From Carnegiea gigantea (Eukaryota > Streptophyta > Magnoliopsida > Caryophyllales > Cactaceae): a stretch of DNA of 64,000 nucleotides. The first letter of the stretch is position 1, and each line of letters opens with the position of its first letter. The DNA is taken from NCBI GenBank assembly GCA_029747015.1, contig JAKOGI010000105.1, forward strand, positions 777,933 to 841,932. The letters run 5' to 3'. The notes below the pieces were generated by a model that saw nothing but the letters and a program-made list of their open reading frames with translations, was not told the origin of the DNA and did not search any database. Positions 1-11,629 of this stretch are shown here, one piece after another. The translations under genes and the position numbers were made by a program.

Positions 1-34
1 TCCTTGAAGTCTTCGTCCTTTTTCTATAGAGCTT

Positions 35-529
35 TTATGGCATAGAATCCAAGGACCTTGGCCTTAAGGACCAAGAACAGAGTATACCTCCTTGAAAATG
101 CATCAGCATAACATTCTCTTTCCCGCTCATGTGCTTGCAAGAGAAGGGGAAAGATTGAAGGAATTTAACCCACTTGGCATGTCTTGTGTTCAACTTGTGT
201 TGACCATTGATGTAGGATAAAGCCTTGTGATCTGAATGGAGTACAAAGGGCTTAAGCTTGAGGTAATAACTCCAATATTCTAAGGGTCTAACAATGGCAT
301 AAAATTTCTCTTCATAAATGGAGCAGTTGAGTCTTAAACCATTCAACTTTTCACTAAAAAAGACTAGAGGGAGCTTAACTTGAGTAAGAACCGCCCTAGT
401 TCCAACTCCATTAGCATCACACTCAACATAAAAAGTGGAGATTGAAGTTGGGAAAAGCCAAGATAGGAGCTGAATATAGCCTATCCTTGATTGTTTTAAA
501 GTCCCTTTGGGTGGACTTTGTTTACTCAA
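35..529 (-). pseudogene. Element A: RNase H domain of Ty3/gypsy pol (fragment)
   Basis: This is the RNase H part of a gypsy polyprotein, the activity that degrades the RNA strand during reverse transcription. A 164-codon open stretch shows the usual order: YVECDANGVG followed by AVLTQ (first catalytic Asp), YEEKFYAIV (catalytic Glu) and LHSDHKALSYI (third Asp), then NTRHAKWVKFLQSF. All three acidic residues are therefore still present. The integrase would lie beyond the left edge. The N-terminal residues of the open frame (first ~25) do not match the family and come from a frame change. It belongs with the RT, protease and gag remnants that follow on the same strand up to about 3030, so the whole is one broken polyprotein of element A. 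It resembles the corresponding region of element J (30109-30291) and is the same general clade. Confidence 0.85.
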
Positions 530-1480
530 AACTTCCTTTTTAATGCATTCAATTATGGAAGCGACAATGGAGTTAATGTCTTTGATGAACTGGCAGTAGA
601 AAAAGGTTAATCCATGGACGCTTTGAACTTCTGTGATGGAGGTGAGAGTAAACTAACTCTTAATAACCTTAACCCTAGATTCATCAACTCAAATTTCGTC
701 ACCGCACACACAACATAGCCAAGAAAGACAAGTTAAAAAGTGAAAAGTTCACACTTCTTAAGCTTAGCGTATGACTTTTGTTGTTTTAACACTTGGAACA
801 TTTAAGAGAGATGTTTCACAAGAGGTGTCCCATCACGACTATACACCAAGATATCATCAAAATAACCACAACATACTTCCTAATGAATGGTCTTAGGACC
901 TTATTCATGGGCCTTATGAAAGTACCAAGAGCATTAGATAGACCAAAACCCCATCACAAGCTATTCATATAACCCATACTTAGTCCTAAAAGTAGTATTC
1001 CATTCATCTCCTTCTTTCATTCTAATTTGGTGATAGCCAACTCCTAAGGTTAATTTTAACAAAGACCATGGACCTATATAACTTATCAAGCATATCATCC
1101 AATCATTGAATGGGAAATCTATACCTGATGGTAATGTTGTTGATGGCCCTAAAATTAGCACACGTACGCTAGGTTCCATCCTTCCTAGGTAGCAAAGGTT
1201 CAGGAACCGAGCATAGACTCAAACTTTCCCTAATGTATCCACAGTCAAGGAACTCTTAGACAGGTCATTAAAGCTCTTTTGACTCATTGGGGTTGCACTT
1301 ATAGGCTGACCTGTTTGGTAAAGGAGTACCCGATAGGAGATCAATTTAGTGCTTAATTCTTCTTATAGTAGGGAGCCCGGGGGATAAATCATTAAGAAAT
1401 ACATCCATAAACTCTCTCAAGAGTGGTTGAGCTAGGGGATACTTGGGTTCACTTCCTCATATGTGTTTGATTCTAACACA
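530..1480 (-). pseudogene. Element A: reverse transcriptase domain (broken)
   Basis: Reverse transcriptase of element A, read on the minus strand in several frames. The catalytic box reads YFDDILVYS, with the YFDD codons at 853-864, so the active-site Asp pair is intact. Upstream in the protein, 961-1179 carries [15 protein letters not shown] and TKYGLYE, the fingers/palm motifs that precede the PFGL box. Beyond about 1180 the translation still resembles the part before RT, but in shifted frames. At least two frameshifts and several stops separate the blocks, so no continuous protein can be made. Known of the family: this domain copies genomic RNA into cDNA inside virus-like particles. The surrounding order gag-PR-RT-RH is normal for Ty3/gypsy. 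Confidence 0.8.
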
Positions 1481-2110
1481 AGTAAAGCAAATAAAGGCTT
1501 CTTCTTACTAATGGATCCCTTCACCCATGTTTCACTCATATGTAGGCTTTTCTCACTTTCCTTACCCGATTTAAATATGAGGAGCTTATGTGAGAGAATG
1601 GGCTCAAAGTAAGAGTATGACCCTTGTGTTTGAATGCATACGCACTGGCATGCCCATTATGAATCACATGATTATCAAACAACCAAAACTGACTAAGTAA
1701 TAAGCAACACACATCCACAGAAAAAGGACATCATAAAGTATCTCACCATAAGATGGACAAACCGAAAATGCAATAAGAGCTTACTTAGAAAAAGTTACCT
1801 TACTTTCTTACTTAAGTCGTTGAAGAGAATAAGGGTGGGATGCACCTTGGTAGATAATTGAAACTTGTCATTGCATGTTGTGGAAGCTACATTAGTGTGG
1901 CTCCATCCATCGAGACACACCTTGCCTCTAGCAATGCATCGAGTATGAAAGATTTGCTCCATTTGGCTTAGTCCACAAGGAGCCTCTTGGACATGGAGTG
2001 CTCGTTGAAACACTAAGAGCTCACCCACATCTGAAGTGACCAAAGTAGGATCCTCCTTTTCTACTTCCTCCTCACTAGTTGCTTCCTCATCAAGCGGGAT
2101 TTCTTCCACT
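1481..2110 (-). pseudogene. Element A: aspartic protease region (broken)
   Basis: Retropepsin-like segment that would cleave the Gag-Pol polyprotein. Two recognisable pieces remain. At 1795-2109 an acidic linker (EEATSEEEVEKEDPTLV) leads into a degraded copy of the DGGS-type active site: the chain reads LDGWSHTNVASTT where this plant clade normally has IDGGSCTNVASTT, so the Gly-Ser part of the site is altered. At 1536-1718 the C-terminal part WLFDNHVIHNGHASAYAFKH remains, matching the end of the domain after the flap. A frameshift separates them. Element J (31060-31994) has the same arrangement with the DGGS motif intact, which supports the assignment. Confidence 0.75.
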
Positions 2111-3030
2111 TCTCTAATGGTAAGAGCTATTCAGTGGGGACAATATACTTGGAAGTGTCTATAACCATGGCATTTGAAGCACTTCTTACCCTCCAACCTC
2201 GTTCGTGGCTCACTACCATCATTGTAGCCTTGTCAAGGGTTTCGATGGGTGTAGGGGTAGTGTTAAGTTTGTGGTAGGACAAGTAAGCCTTGCGGGTGCT
2301 TTGAGGGTGAATAGAAGTGGTTTGAAAGGGTTTACGACCATTAAGTTGCACTTTAACTTTGATAGACATGTGACACACATCATCAAAAGATAAGTAAGGT
2401 TGTAGATCCACTTTGTTAGCAATGTTAGGAGATAACCCCTTAATGAACTTAGCAATCTTGAGTTCGCGCTCTTCATCAAAGCGAATCCTCATTTCGAGTT
2501 GTTCTAACTCTCTAATGTTCTCTTCGATCTTTAGATTTGCTTAGTTGAGAGTGGCAATCTTGAGGTAGAGTTCTTGTTTGTAAGAAGGAGTAGAAATCTA
2601 TTATCGATATGCTTTTTGAGCTTGGGCGAAGTTTTACTTTTAAATTTGGCTTTTCTAAACCTACTATTCTTCAAGTGTTCATACCATAGTGAAGCATACC
2701 TCTTCAATTTAAGAATCGCCAACTTGTAGGACTTTTCACCATTATACTCTTTGAGTTCAGACATCCTTTACATGGCTTGCACCTAATCAAGATAGTTGCC
2801 TGGGTTAAGATTGCCATCAAATTCTGGAGCCTCAATATTGAGATCCCTAAGGTAATCCCTTAGCTACCTTCTTCTTCTAGACTCTCGTTCATCTTCATTA
2901 AAGTCTTCATGAGAGGAAATGTATGCGATGCCAATAGGATTAAAATCATAGCCTCCACTATAAAGGTTTCATTGTGTGGATCCACTTACTTATTCAAGCT
3001 ATTTAGTGAGCTTCCTTTTCAAGCTTAATA
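2111..3030 (-). pseudogene. Element A: gag (capsid/nucleocapsid) remnant
   Basis: Gag of element A on the minus strand in at least three frames. The N-terminal part (about 2765-3000) reads LRDYLRDLNIEAPEFDGN, a typical entry into the gypsy capsid fold. The next piece (2531-2764) reads SELKEYNGEKSYKLAILKL and YASLWYEHLK, the conserved capsid core. The C-terminal piece (2127-2492) reads KFIKGLSPNIANKVDLQPYL and a degraded zinc knuckle region near 2127-2190. One of the family's usual Cys residues is missing there in the open frame, but KCFKCHGYGH-like codons are visible in a neighbouring frame. The protein would package the element RNA. Confidence 0.75.
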
Positions 3031-3488
3031 ATGACCATATCTCTCCTCATCTCATGAGGTTGCTGAAGACGAATGCCCTTGGAGTGAGAAACATCTTGTA
3101 GGTAAAAAGGTGGTAAAGGATGGAAACAAGGTAAGCACGGGAGTGCTAGGGTGGAACAGGTAAGAAACAGTTAAAAAGGGCGTAGCATAGCTGTGCCCTA
3201 TGCCCTAGAAGAGAAATAGGACTGCAGGAAAGGCGGACAGTTGCATTGGGTGGCACAGGGTGTTAGTGCCAAGTTTTTATTTTGGTGTTTTTGACATTTG
3301 TTGGAAAGTTTAGGGTTGTATTTCGGTTAGGGATTGTGTTTAGACTATTTCAGGGTACTTTTTAGACTAGATAAAAGATTCGGAAAGGGAGAACTAAAGA
3401 TAAAAATAGTATAGAAAAGATCAAAATTTAAGTAAATCAAACATAAAGTTTGATGGATTTGATGCTTTCCAAGATGAAAGAAGTTTTT
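3031..3488 (-). other. Element A 5' leader
   Basis: Untranslated leader between the PBS and gag of element A. I see no open frame or RNA gene here. It holds a short G/A-rich stretch (3100-3240) and nothing I can name. Confidence 0.5.
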
Positions 3489-3500
3489 ACTCTGATATTA
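3489..3500 (-). other. Element A primer-binding site (initiator tRNA-Met type)
   Basis: On the minus strand this reads TAATATCAGAGT, against the plant initiator tRNA-Met PBS TGGTATCAGAGC (three mismatches). It lies two bases inside the LTR edge at 3503, which is the expected position. Confidence 0.6.
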
Positions 3501-3502
3501 AA

Positions 3503-4270
3503 TGAACTATGGTGAAATCCACTGACCAAATAAAGGGATAAACCCTTGATGATGAGCTCCAAATATTCATAAAGATCAATCTGCCTCAAGATAACCCAAG
3601 AGAGAGAGAAAACCCCAAATCTTCTAGTGATTGATTCAACTAGAGAACAATTGAGCAAAAGAGATAAATTAACTCACACTTTAATGCTCTAAAGCCAAGG
3701 CACCAAGGATTAAATGACAGGGATGAACTCAACTTCACCACCTCCTCAGAGAGAGAAAGAAATTTGTGATTTTGAGAAAGCACTAAGCATCAAGCTCTCA
3801 CATCATTAATCAAGTTTGAGAAATATTACAAGGATCAAGCAAAAAAATAGGAGACTACCCCCTTCCCCAAGTCATGCACTAACCCATAGGATTACAAGAA
3901 AATTAACCAATGAAATTCCAACTAGCTGTGCAATTTTAAAGGGGATATTTAGAATATAAGCTGGGCTGAATTGACTGCATTAGTGTTGGATTGGATGAGT
4001 CATCTATTACTTGGAATTAGGAGATGTGCTATGATTTGATGCAAACTAGGCATTCGCGGCTATGAATACATTTATAATTTGTCCAAATTGGACGCTATTT
4101 CCCCTTCTAAAATGAAGCTAGAAGTTAAAAAAGATGTTCTGTCCAAAAAAAGGAAAATAAGCTAATGAATTGGTTTTTGAGAATAAAGTAACTAAGCTCC
4201 TTATTTAGGCTACTAATTGTCCAACCACCTTTCTTAAGTGTACTTAGACCTCCTTAGGGGTCCTAAATCA
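3503..4270 (-). repeat. Element A 5' LTR
   Basis: Inferred 5' LTR of element A. On the minus strand it would begin TGATTTAGGACCCC at 4270 and end next to the PBS at 3503 (plus strand TGAACTATGG), about 768 bp. The start resembles that of element J's LTR (TGATAGAGTCCCC). No second copy lies inside the window, so the outer edge is an inference from the terminal motif and the PBS. The neighbouring five bases on the right are ACATT. Confidence 0.5.
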
Positions 4271-4327
4271 ACATTGATGTAAGAGGACCTAGTCCTTAAT
4301 CTAAAGTCAATGTTGAGCCTAATTGGT

Positions 4328-4537
4328 TTAATACCCTTGCTTGGGAGTATAAGTCCGAGCTTGGAGTTTGCTTTGCATCAGCGATTGTGGAAGTAGCATA
4401 TATGAGAGTTGAAATAGGAGTAGGGCTCTCCTTAGCGTTAGGTGCCATACATGAAGGGCAAATTGGGGAGATTTAGTAACCGCACTAGCGAACAACAAGA
4501 AAGTACACAAAATACAAACTAAAAAAATAGATCTCAT
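4328..4537 (-). CDS. Small secreted-peptide-like ORF (unrecognised)
   Basis: A 69-codon ORF whose first 19 residues, MRSIFLVCILCTFLLFASA, look like a textbook signal peptide: a basic residue, a hydrophobic core, then a small-residue cleavage site. The rest (about 50 residues) matches no peptide family I know, and it contains a second hydrophobic stretch (ALLLFQLSYMLL) that would be unusual for a secreted peptide. The +1 frame after codon 25 stays open for a similar length, so a frameshifted remnant of a longer gene is also possible. It sits between the LTR of element A and AT-rich sequence with no visible promoter or partner. A chance ORF remains a realistic explanation. Confidence 0.2.
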   Translation of the reverse strand: MRSIFLVCILCTFLLFASAVTKSPQFALHVWHLTLRRALLLFQLSYMLLPQSLMQSKLQARTYTPKQGY

Positions 4538-4540
4538 GAT

Positions 4541-5240
4541 TATTAATTAAGGGATTGAATATTTTAAAAAAATCCTGAAACTTGAACCTGCCTAACTAGA
4601 ATTCCTAATTCTAAGCCAAGATCCTCTTTATGATTAGTCCTAAATGCTTTTTGATAGGCGTTTGCAATAGTACTTTGTGTAAGCAAAAACCCTTTTAATA
4701 GATCTAAACACATTCTAACTAATTCCAACAAATGTAAATTTTGTATCTAATTTGAATTTATAACTAATACCAACATCCATGTATTGAAAAAACACAATAA
4801 TAAAAAAACTCAAATATCTCAATCATAAGACATATAATTATCACTACAAATGGAAGTAGAATTGCAACAACAGTAATTAATGTTGACATAATAAAGGTTA
4901 GTGGATCAATCAAGTGGTCGAATTCTAAACAAAAATGATTATTATAGTCCACAAGCATACATATTGATAAATAGAATTACTATTTATTTTCTTAATAGAC
5001 AGCTTCATCGAATAAAGCAATCAAGCTTTTCAATTAAGATTACTTAAGGGTTCTTATATTTTCAATTTAGATTAATAGCTTTACTTAAACTTAGGGGAGG
5101 AAAGTGTATAAAATAACAATCTATTGTACTTCACAACATTGCCTATAACACTACTCAAGTTCTTCGCCCACTTGCATCATCTTCACCCTTTTGTTGCTAA
5201 TCCAGCCTTAGGTATCCCTAACTAAGTATGTTTTCTATGA
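4541..5240. other. Unassigned AT-rich stretch
   Basis: No recognisable coding or RNA gene. A 64-codon hydrophobic ORF on the minus strand (4764-4958) is best explained by AT-rich composition. Confidence 0.5.
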
Positions 5241-5244
5241 ATCA

Positions 5245-6110
5245 GTTTCTATGACAAGTGCATTTTTGGATGTGGTAAGATCCATGGTTGAGCCTTGTTC
5301 CTACTTAGCTGCTACAAAGGTTCCTAAACATTGCGTTATAATGCATGAGGAAATGATTGTGCCTAAAAATAATGGGACTTTGACTATGAATTTTGCCTTC
5401 GAAGGTAGAAACTTGGCTGCAAATGGGTACATAAAATTAAGTACAATTCCAATTATTCAATTGAACGATAGAAGGTAGGGCTTGTTCATATTAACACGCA
5501 AGTACGATTGTAATATACTAAGATGTGCCATGGTTGGTAAGATAGTTAGTGCTCAAGCACTTTTTGCTGTCATAAATGTTAAAGACCCACATCAAGTTAC
5601 TTTAAATGGATGTCATTAATACCTTTCCGCATGGTGACCTTGACGAGGAAGTCTATATGTTGCCTCTTCCTAGTTTCGTTATTTTTCATCCCAATGAGGC
5701 TTGTCACCTTTATAACTCTTTATATGGGCTTTAGTAGTCACCTGAGAACTAATTTGCTAAGCTTGCCATTACTCTATGGGCTTATAATTTTCCATAGCCT
5801 CATGTTGGTCATGCCCTCTTCACTTTTCATAATAGCAATATTTCGTTGAGTATCTTAGTGTATATGTTTGGCCTTGTGCTTGCTGACAGTAATAATATTT
5901 TGTATATTGAATTTAAGGCATATCTTAATAGCTATTTCAAACTCAAAGATCTTCACCCTTTCAAGGATTTCTTGGGTCTCGAAGTAGCGTCAAACTCAAG
6001 TGAGCTTTTCTTATCTTAACATAAGTATATCATGGACATCTTGATTAAATTAGGTTTCATAAATTCTATTGCAACTTCTCAAAGTCACAATTTAGGTCAT
6101 AGTCCTTAAA
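5245..6110 (+). pseudogene. Ty1/copia reverse transcriptase remnant
   Basis: A degraded copia RT read across at least two frames. The start (5251-5478) carries MHEEM and KNNGTL, followed by FEGRNLAANGYI where copia RTs have the E/GR-LVGCKWIYKIK entry motif. Around 5606-5700 it reads MDVINTFPHGDLDEEVYM (family form DVNNAFLHGDLDEEVYM), which keeps the first catalytic Asp. The YVDD box has become YMFG (near 5860), so both active-site Asp are lost. The thumb follows with FKLKDLHPFKDFLGLEV (about 5935-5985) and KYIMDILIKLGFI. Two adjacent stops interrupt the LYGL motif. No LTR, gag or integrase of this element is visible next to it. The copia gag at 7985 lies downstream rather than upstream, so it is a separate fragment or a rearranged one. 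Confidence 0.8.
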
Positions 6111-7984
6111 GCAAGTAATAAGTTAAATTGAGCTGTTCATCTCCGATGGGCTTAAGATTTTTAATCTGGCTTTAATGATAGACAACTAGAGTAAAGCAAA
6201 ACTAACTCTTATTCAACCATATCAACAACATATTAAAGTGCTTAATCAACTAGTAACATCTACATCTTTGTCAATAGTTGATCATAAGAAAATTATTCAA
6301 CCTTATTACATACAACACAAAGTAACCCAATTAGATCAAAACATAAATCATTGCTATATCATCTAATTGATCAAGCACTTGGGATATTATTTTGACATTC
6401 AATTAATGATTCACTTAACTATTCATTAAATGTTATAAAGAATCTCATTTGTTGAATGAAGACATTCTTTATGCTTTAATTGTGAAACATAACTTTTTAA
6501 AACTATAAAGTTCATAAGAATAAGTTTGAATATTAATTATTCCTTTTCTCATCATGATTGCCATGATTACTTATGAAATTATCTTAGATCATATTTTGAT
6601 ATATCATTGCAACATGTTGAAAGGGAAAAACTCAACCTAAAAGCAAACTATAAATGCTGAATTTCAAAAAGTAAGGCAAAAATTAGCTATCATTGTTAAG
6701 CATTTAAAGCTTGTACAGTCATTTGAATCAACTAACAAGTTTAAAGTGATTGGCATGCTAATGTGGAAGCAATAACAATTTTAAAGCTCATATTAAAGAG
6801 AGAAGCTAGCAAGTTTATTCTTTTTGTAGAAAAGGTGATGAAGCCTGATAAAAAAGAAATTTGCCAAAAAAGCAAAGATTTAGAAACCTTGAATGAAGTA
6901 GTCAAACTCTTTAGACGGACATCTCTATAAATTAAACCAAGGGTTATAATTAAAGAAGCCTTTGAACAGCTATCTTATCTGCATCCTGTAGTTCAGGAAT
7001 TGTAAGAACGATCTATTAATAGACAAGTTAAATGAAGATTGAAGGTTACGACACCAGAGGAAAAATTAGATTATATTGAGAGAAAAAGCTTTATAACTCT
7101 TGTACTCATCCTTATCACTGAACTTCATTGTACTCTTGGCGTTTGCTACTGTGAGTAAGAGTCACCACTCTTCTATTGGTTGTCTTGCTAAATTAGAAAA
7201 TTGTTGGAATTGAGCTTGCTAGGGTGCTCTAAAGAAAACTATATTTAAGCAAGACGCATGTCCTCTCTTACAAAATGGTTAGTGAGCTATAATAGAGTGC
7301 CCTATGTAGACTCTGTGATAAACAAGGATCAATGAGGCTCTTGTTGAGTATTTGTTCTTTAGAGAATTAGGGAAATCTAAAAGAGGAGCCTGTTATAATG
7401 CTTTAAGAAAACTCCAGTTGTATGCAAGGTCTTAAAAGACCCCTATTAAACCTATTTCTAGGAGACAATGGACCATTTAATTTATATAGTCAAAGAAGGG
7501 TTTAGACAGGGACTTAACCCAAAGTTAAACAGGGCAAACCTTATCAAAAATCACCTTTCTTATCTAGAAGCTTTTTTATTGCCTTATTGAACTAACTGTT
7601 CCTTTTTGAGTCTTTAACTTGACTTCTATTGCATCCTTTTTATCTATGTAAAGTCTCTAATACTTGGCTTCACATAATATCTTCTCTTACATTATTGTTT
7701 CACTTATAGTTCTACTTATAAAAATCCAATTTTAACGAAAAATTGTCAAAGTACCAAAGTTTTTCCCGGCTACCTAATTCACCCCAATCTAAGGTGACTT
7801 ATATTCATCAATGTCACCAACAATTGGGATTACACCTATCTCATTTGCATTTGACTTTGCTGTCAGAGAGAGCAAATATTAGAGCTACCTTGGGGCCTTT
7901 ATGATGATGGCTTAGAGAAGGTCACAGACTAGAGCACCTTTGTTTAAGGGAATTAAGTGTTCTTATTAGAAAAGCTCGTACATG
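6111..7984. other. Unassigned AT-rich stretch between two copia fragments
   Basis: Six-frame reading gives only short open stretches. The copia similarity stops after the RT thumb and resumes at 7985 with a gag. I see no LTR edge, PBS or polypurine tract. It may be decayed retroelement sequence, but nothing supports a specific call. Confidence 0.5.
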
Positions 7985-8935
7985 TTTTTCTAAAAGATCA
8001 AGACATGAGATATGGAAGATTGCCATCAAAGCATATCATATGCCAAAGAAAGTAAAGAGAGGAGAAAAAGAAGAAGCAAGTATTCTCAAGACTGAGAGAG
8101 AATTCACTGAAGAAGAAAAGATCAAGGTCTATAGGAGTCGTAAGGCCCTAAACATTCTTTGATATACCCTTAAGCTGAATAATTTCGACAGAGTCTCCCC
8201 TTGTGACACTACCAATCAAATGTGCCATGCTCTAGTCACCTGTTAGGATGGACCGGGGGCAAGTACAAGAGACTATAAACATTAATATGAGCTTTTCAAA
8301 ATGTTGCCCAATGAATCTGTCAAAGAGGCACACACTCGAGACACCAAGATTGTTAACAAACACAAATCTCGAGGAAGAACTTACTCAAATGAGGAGATGG
8401 TGATAAAGATACTTGCCTCCCTAGATGCAAGTGGGACCCAAGGTAATAATATTAACGAAGCTCAAAATCTAAAATGGAGAGACTCTTAGCTGGATGACTA
8501 ACTAGGAAAATTGCTTCTCACGTGATACACCTCGAAGTAGAGTCTAATGATCTACCTAAGACTAGAGCTTTCCTGAAGGTCACTAATAAGGAAGCCATTG
8601 CTATTGTAGCAAGAGAATTCAAGAATTTCTTCAAGGAAAAGAACTTTAACTATAACAAACTCTCAGGAGAACCATTATTGAAGTCAAAAGGTAACAAGTC
8701 TGAGCATTAGTGCTCTGACACTAACATTACTTATTTTTGATGTGGTCAACAAAGTCATATGATCAAGGATTATCTCTCCATAAATAAATCTCTTGAAAGG
8801 AGAAATTTAAGGGAAAGGCAAAATGCTATGTTAGAAGCCTGGAGTGATAATGAACATAGTGATCATGATGATGACAATAAGAAGATTGCAAATCTCTACC
8901 GTACGGTGATTTTTCAGGCATAGATTATGATGGAA
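7985..8935 (+). pseudogene. Ty1/copia gag remnant (UBN2 type with zinc knuckle)
   Basis: Capsid protein of a copia element. The translated blocks run in the family's order. First comes a basic N-terminal part with WKIAIKAYHMP, then EEKIKVYRSRKALNIL (helical core) and FDRVSPCDTTNQM. Then comes an open stretch 8301-8489 reading MLPNESVKEAHTRDTKIVN and GRTYSNEEMVIKILASL, the most conserved part of UBN2-type gags. A further open stretch is 8522-8710. The zinc knuckle near 8735-8790 is damaged: a stop replaces part of the first Cys box and the last Cys position is Tyr (CGQQSHMIKDY). It ends in an Asp-rich segment (SDHDDDNKK). There are several stops, so no product is expected. Confidence 0.8.
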
Positions 8936-11629
8936 GTTAAAGAGCTATGGAAAAATCAAAAGGGCTTAAGAATTAAGATTGGGAGGCTAAAAAAGTGTGT
9001 TTGAACCAACCCTCAATAGAGTAGGTACATAGTCAACTTTACCATTGTTACGAAAATGATCTTCTTGAACTGGTTATGCATGGCATAAAGCAATGAAATC
9101 TCACATCAGTTCAAAGATAATCCCCTTGTAAAAAAAGTAAAACCTTACATGAGCACCAAATCAATGCTTGTGGGATTCTAGATTTACCCCATGATTGCAT
9201 GTCAAGTACCTTCTTGCTCGATGATGATGAATACCTAACCCTCTAAGGTGAAATGAACACCATATTTGGATTACTAATAATTGGTCCACAAATAAATTAT
9301 TTTCTTAGTGCATAATTTATAAAAAGTTTTACAACATTTAAAGCCCCAAAAGTTTCTAAAAATAATTGCAAAAATAGTAAAAAGGTTGGGGTTTCCATGA
9401 TTTTCTAGTATGGGCATTTAAACCTGAGAGCTTGAGCATAAATGTGTGAGATTGTAACCAATCAAGTGATACATTACCTAGAGATATTACTTTTACAAAC
9501 AATTCTCTTAAAGCAAAAATGCCAGGTGAGCAGTATGATCATCACTACTATGATCCAACAGCGTGTTTCTTTCCACTGGGCTACTGTCGCTGTTCCCAAT
9601 AACTACCACTACGATCGAACTTGCACCAAACTTTTAAAATCCCAAGTGATTTTACTGTTGATTGGTGCAATCAAGGCCATTAGGGACCAACAACCTAATT
9701 GCATGCTAATCGAATTTAATTCTACAGCATTTTATAAAAAATTGAAGAATGAAGATGATTTTTCTTAGATTGTCACCTTGCTAGCATTATAAATAAAGGC
9801 TTACACCCCTTATTTTCAAGGGATATACATTTTTGCCACCTCGAAAAACTATAGTCTCTTCTGTTCTTAAAAACTTTTCACATAGAGGAAACTCTACCTC
9901 TTTGTCCTCTCATACAAAAATTCTTAAACCAATGAGTAACAAGACTCTACCAAATTTTTCACTCATAACTCCTGAAAAGGGTTCTTTTGAAAAGGATTAG
10001 CCCTATCCTACCTTAATGCACTTAGGAGAAAATGAAATCAAGAACTGTTGCTTTACCACTCTACTCGGATAAAGGTACATCTTAAGGGCCATTAAACGAA
10101 GATAACAATATATTTTATTACTTTCTTTTGATTTTGTTGTCTTTATCATGTTCTTGTTTGATCCTTGCATGACTATGTGCCTTATGGTTAAAATTTTGTC
10201 ATAAGTAGAAATATATTTATAATAAAGTGAACACCAACATTTGTTACTTTTGTGTTAATTTTTGTCACTAAAAATCCCTTTCTTTTAGTTGTCTCCCTAA
10301 GAAAAGAGGAATTTATGAAAAATTCCTTTTACATAGAACCAGAAAATATATGTTTTACTACATTCATTTCTAGTAGAGGCCGTTATTGAAGCAAGTAATC
10401 TAATGGTGATTTTCAGCATTTGTTAGATGATACCTTGATCCTCAAATCCATTCTTATCATTCATAACAATGAAGTCATTTATTCAACCTACATTTGGAGA
10501 CCTCAAGAATTACAATCCTATAGGAAAAAACCTTCTTCTTTTTGAAATCAAATCCCATGCCTTAGTATGTCCCTTTAGTTTAAAGGGTTTCGTTGAAATA
10601 GGGGATTGGGTATATTTTATAGAATTGTGGGTTTGTACATTTACTTTAAAAATGTGCATGTAACTTTGTAAAATAGGGTGGGTTAAAGGGGAGAGGATGA
10701 GTTAGTTGAGCCCCGACCTCGATCCTTCTCCCCATAGGCCACAAAATCGTCAATCCATGCTCACTTTCAGTGAGGACTTTATTAGAGAGATGTAGATAAG
10801 AAGAAGAGGCTGAAAGAAATGAATGCAATTAAAATTTCTATTTTTCAGTTCAAAATTATATCATGGAGGTATCGTTGCATGTTGTGCTCGGGCTTAATAA
10901 CTGTCAATGCTTATCGAGCACCTTCTAGGGAAGCACCCCCTATGATTATCATTTTACCTACGAAATCATATGGAAATCCTTATTCAGTCACGTCACTGCC
11001 TCTTTGGAGAACCACTAAAGCATACTACTTCGAAGATAAAAATACTGTAGTTTGCCCCATCTGAACATTCCAACTATCAATGTTGCTATGTGTTCTTTTG
11101 ACATAGATTTAGGACCAGACCTCATGTGAATCATTTCATTACATAAGTGCTATGTGTTTCTTGAACCCTTTTATGCGTCAATAGACCCCATCTTTTTTAG
11201 AAATGAGTTCTTGTCCTTTAATCTTTAGATTGAGGATTAAACCCAACCCAAAATGCAAGGTGTCCTAATTAAGAAATTGTGAAAAAACCTAGCAATACTT
11301 GGTCCATGCCCATAGTAGCTGGAGTTCAGCCCTACCAATCTAGCAAGGATTCTATTGTGGCTTAGCGATCATGCCTTTTATGGCACTAAAGGATAGGAAG
11401 AAGTCAACGATATGGCCAAGTTGTGCAGTTAGTCCTGTGCCTCCTCTCAGTGTGCATGGCCTTTAAGGGCACGTTGCAGTTTTAGTTGTGTCCAAGCTGA
11501 TAGCTTTGGGGTTTGGTTTAAGTTTCTTTTCTTCCTTGCTCTTAATTTTTCTAAAATAAATCTGCTAGTAATTTCTTTTTTCCAAAAAAGTGTTTTCTTT
11601 TTCTTACAATTTCAATTTTGTGGCTTAGG
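8936..11629. other. Unassigned stretch
   Basis: Two open stretches lie here on the plus strand, 9442-9768 (108 codons) and 10819-11064 (81 codons). Neither resembles a family I recognise, and both start and stop without context. By position this could be the LTR and leader of the Tat/Ogre-like element whose gag follows, but I cannot find a PBS or an LTR edge. Confidence 0.4.

Noticed and set aside
4764..4958. Hydrophobic 64-codon ORF
   Set aside because: AT-rich DNA readily gives Ile/Leu/Phe-rich chance ORFs; no homologue or context.
10819..11064. Possible host gene exon (81 codons)
   Set aside because: No recognised domain, no splice-site pattern I could defend, and surroundings are decayed retroelement sequence.
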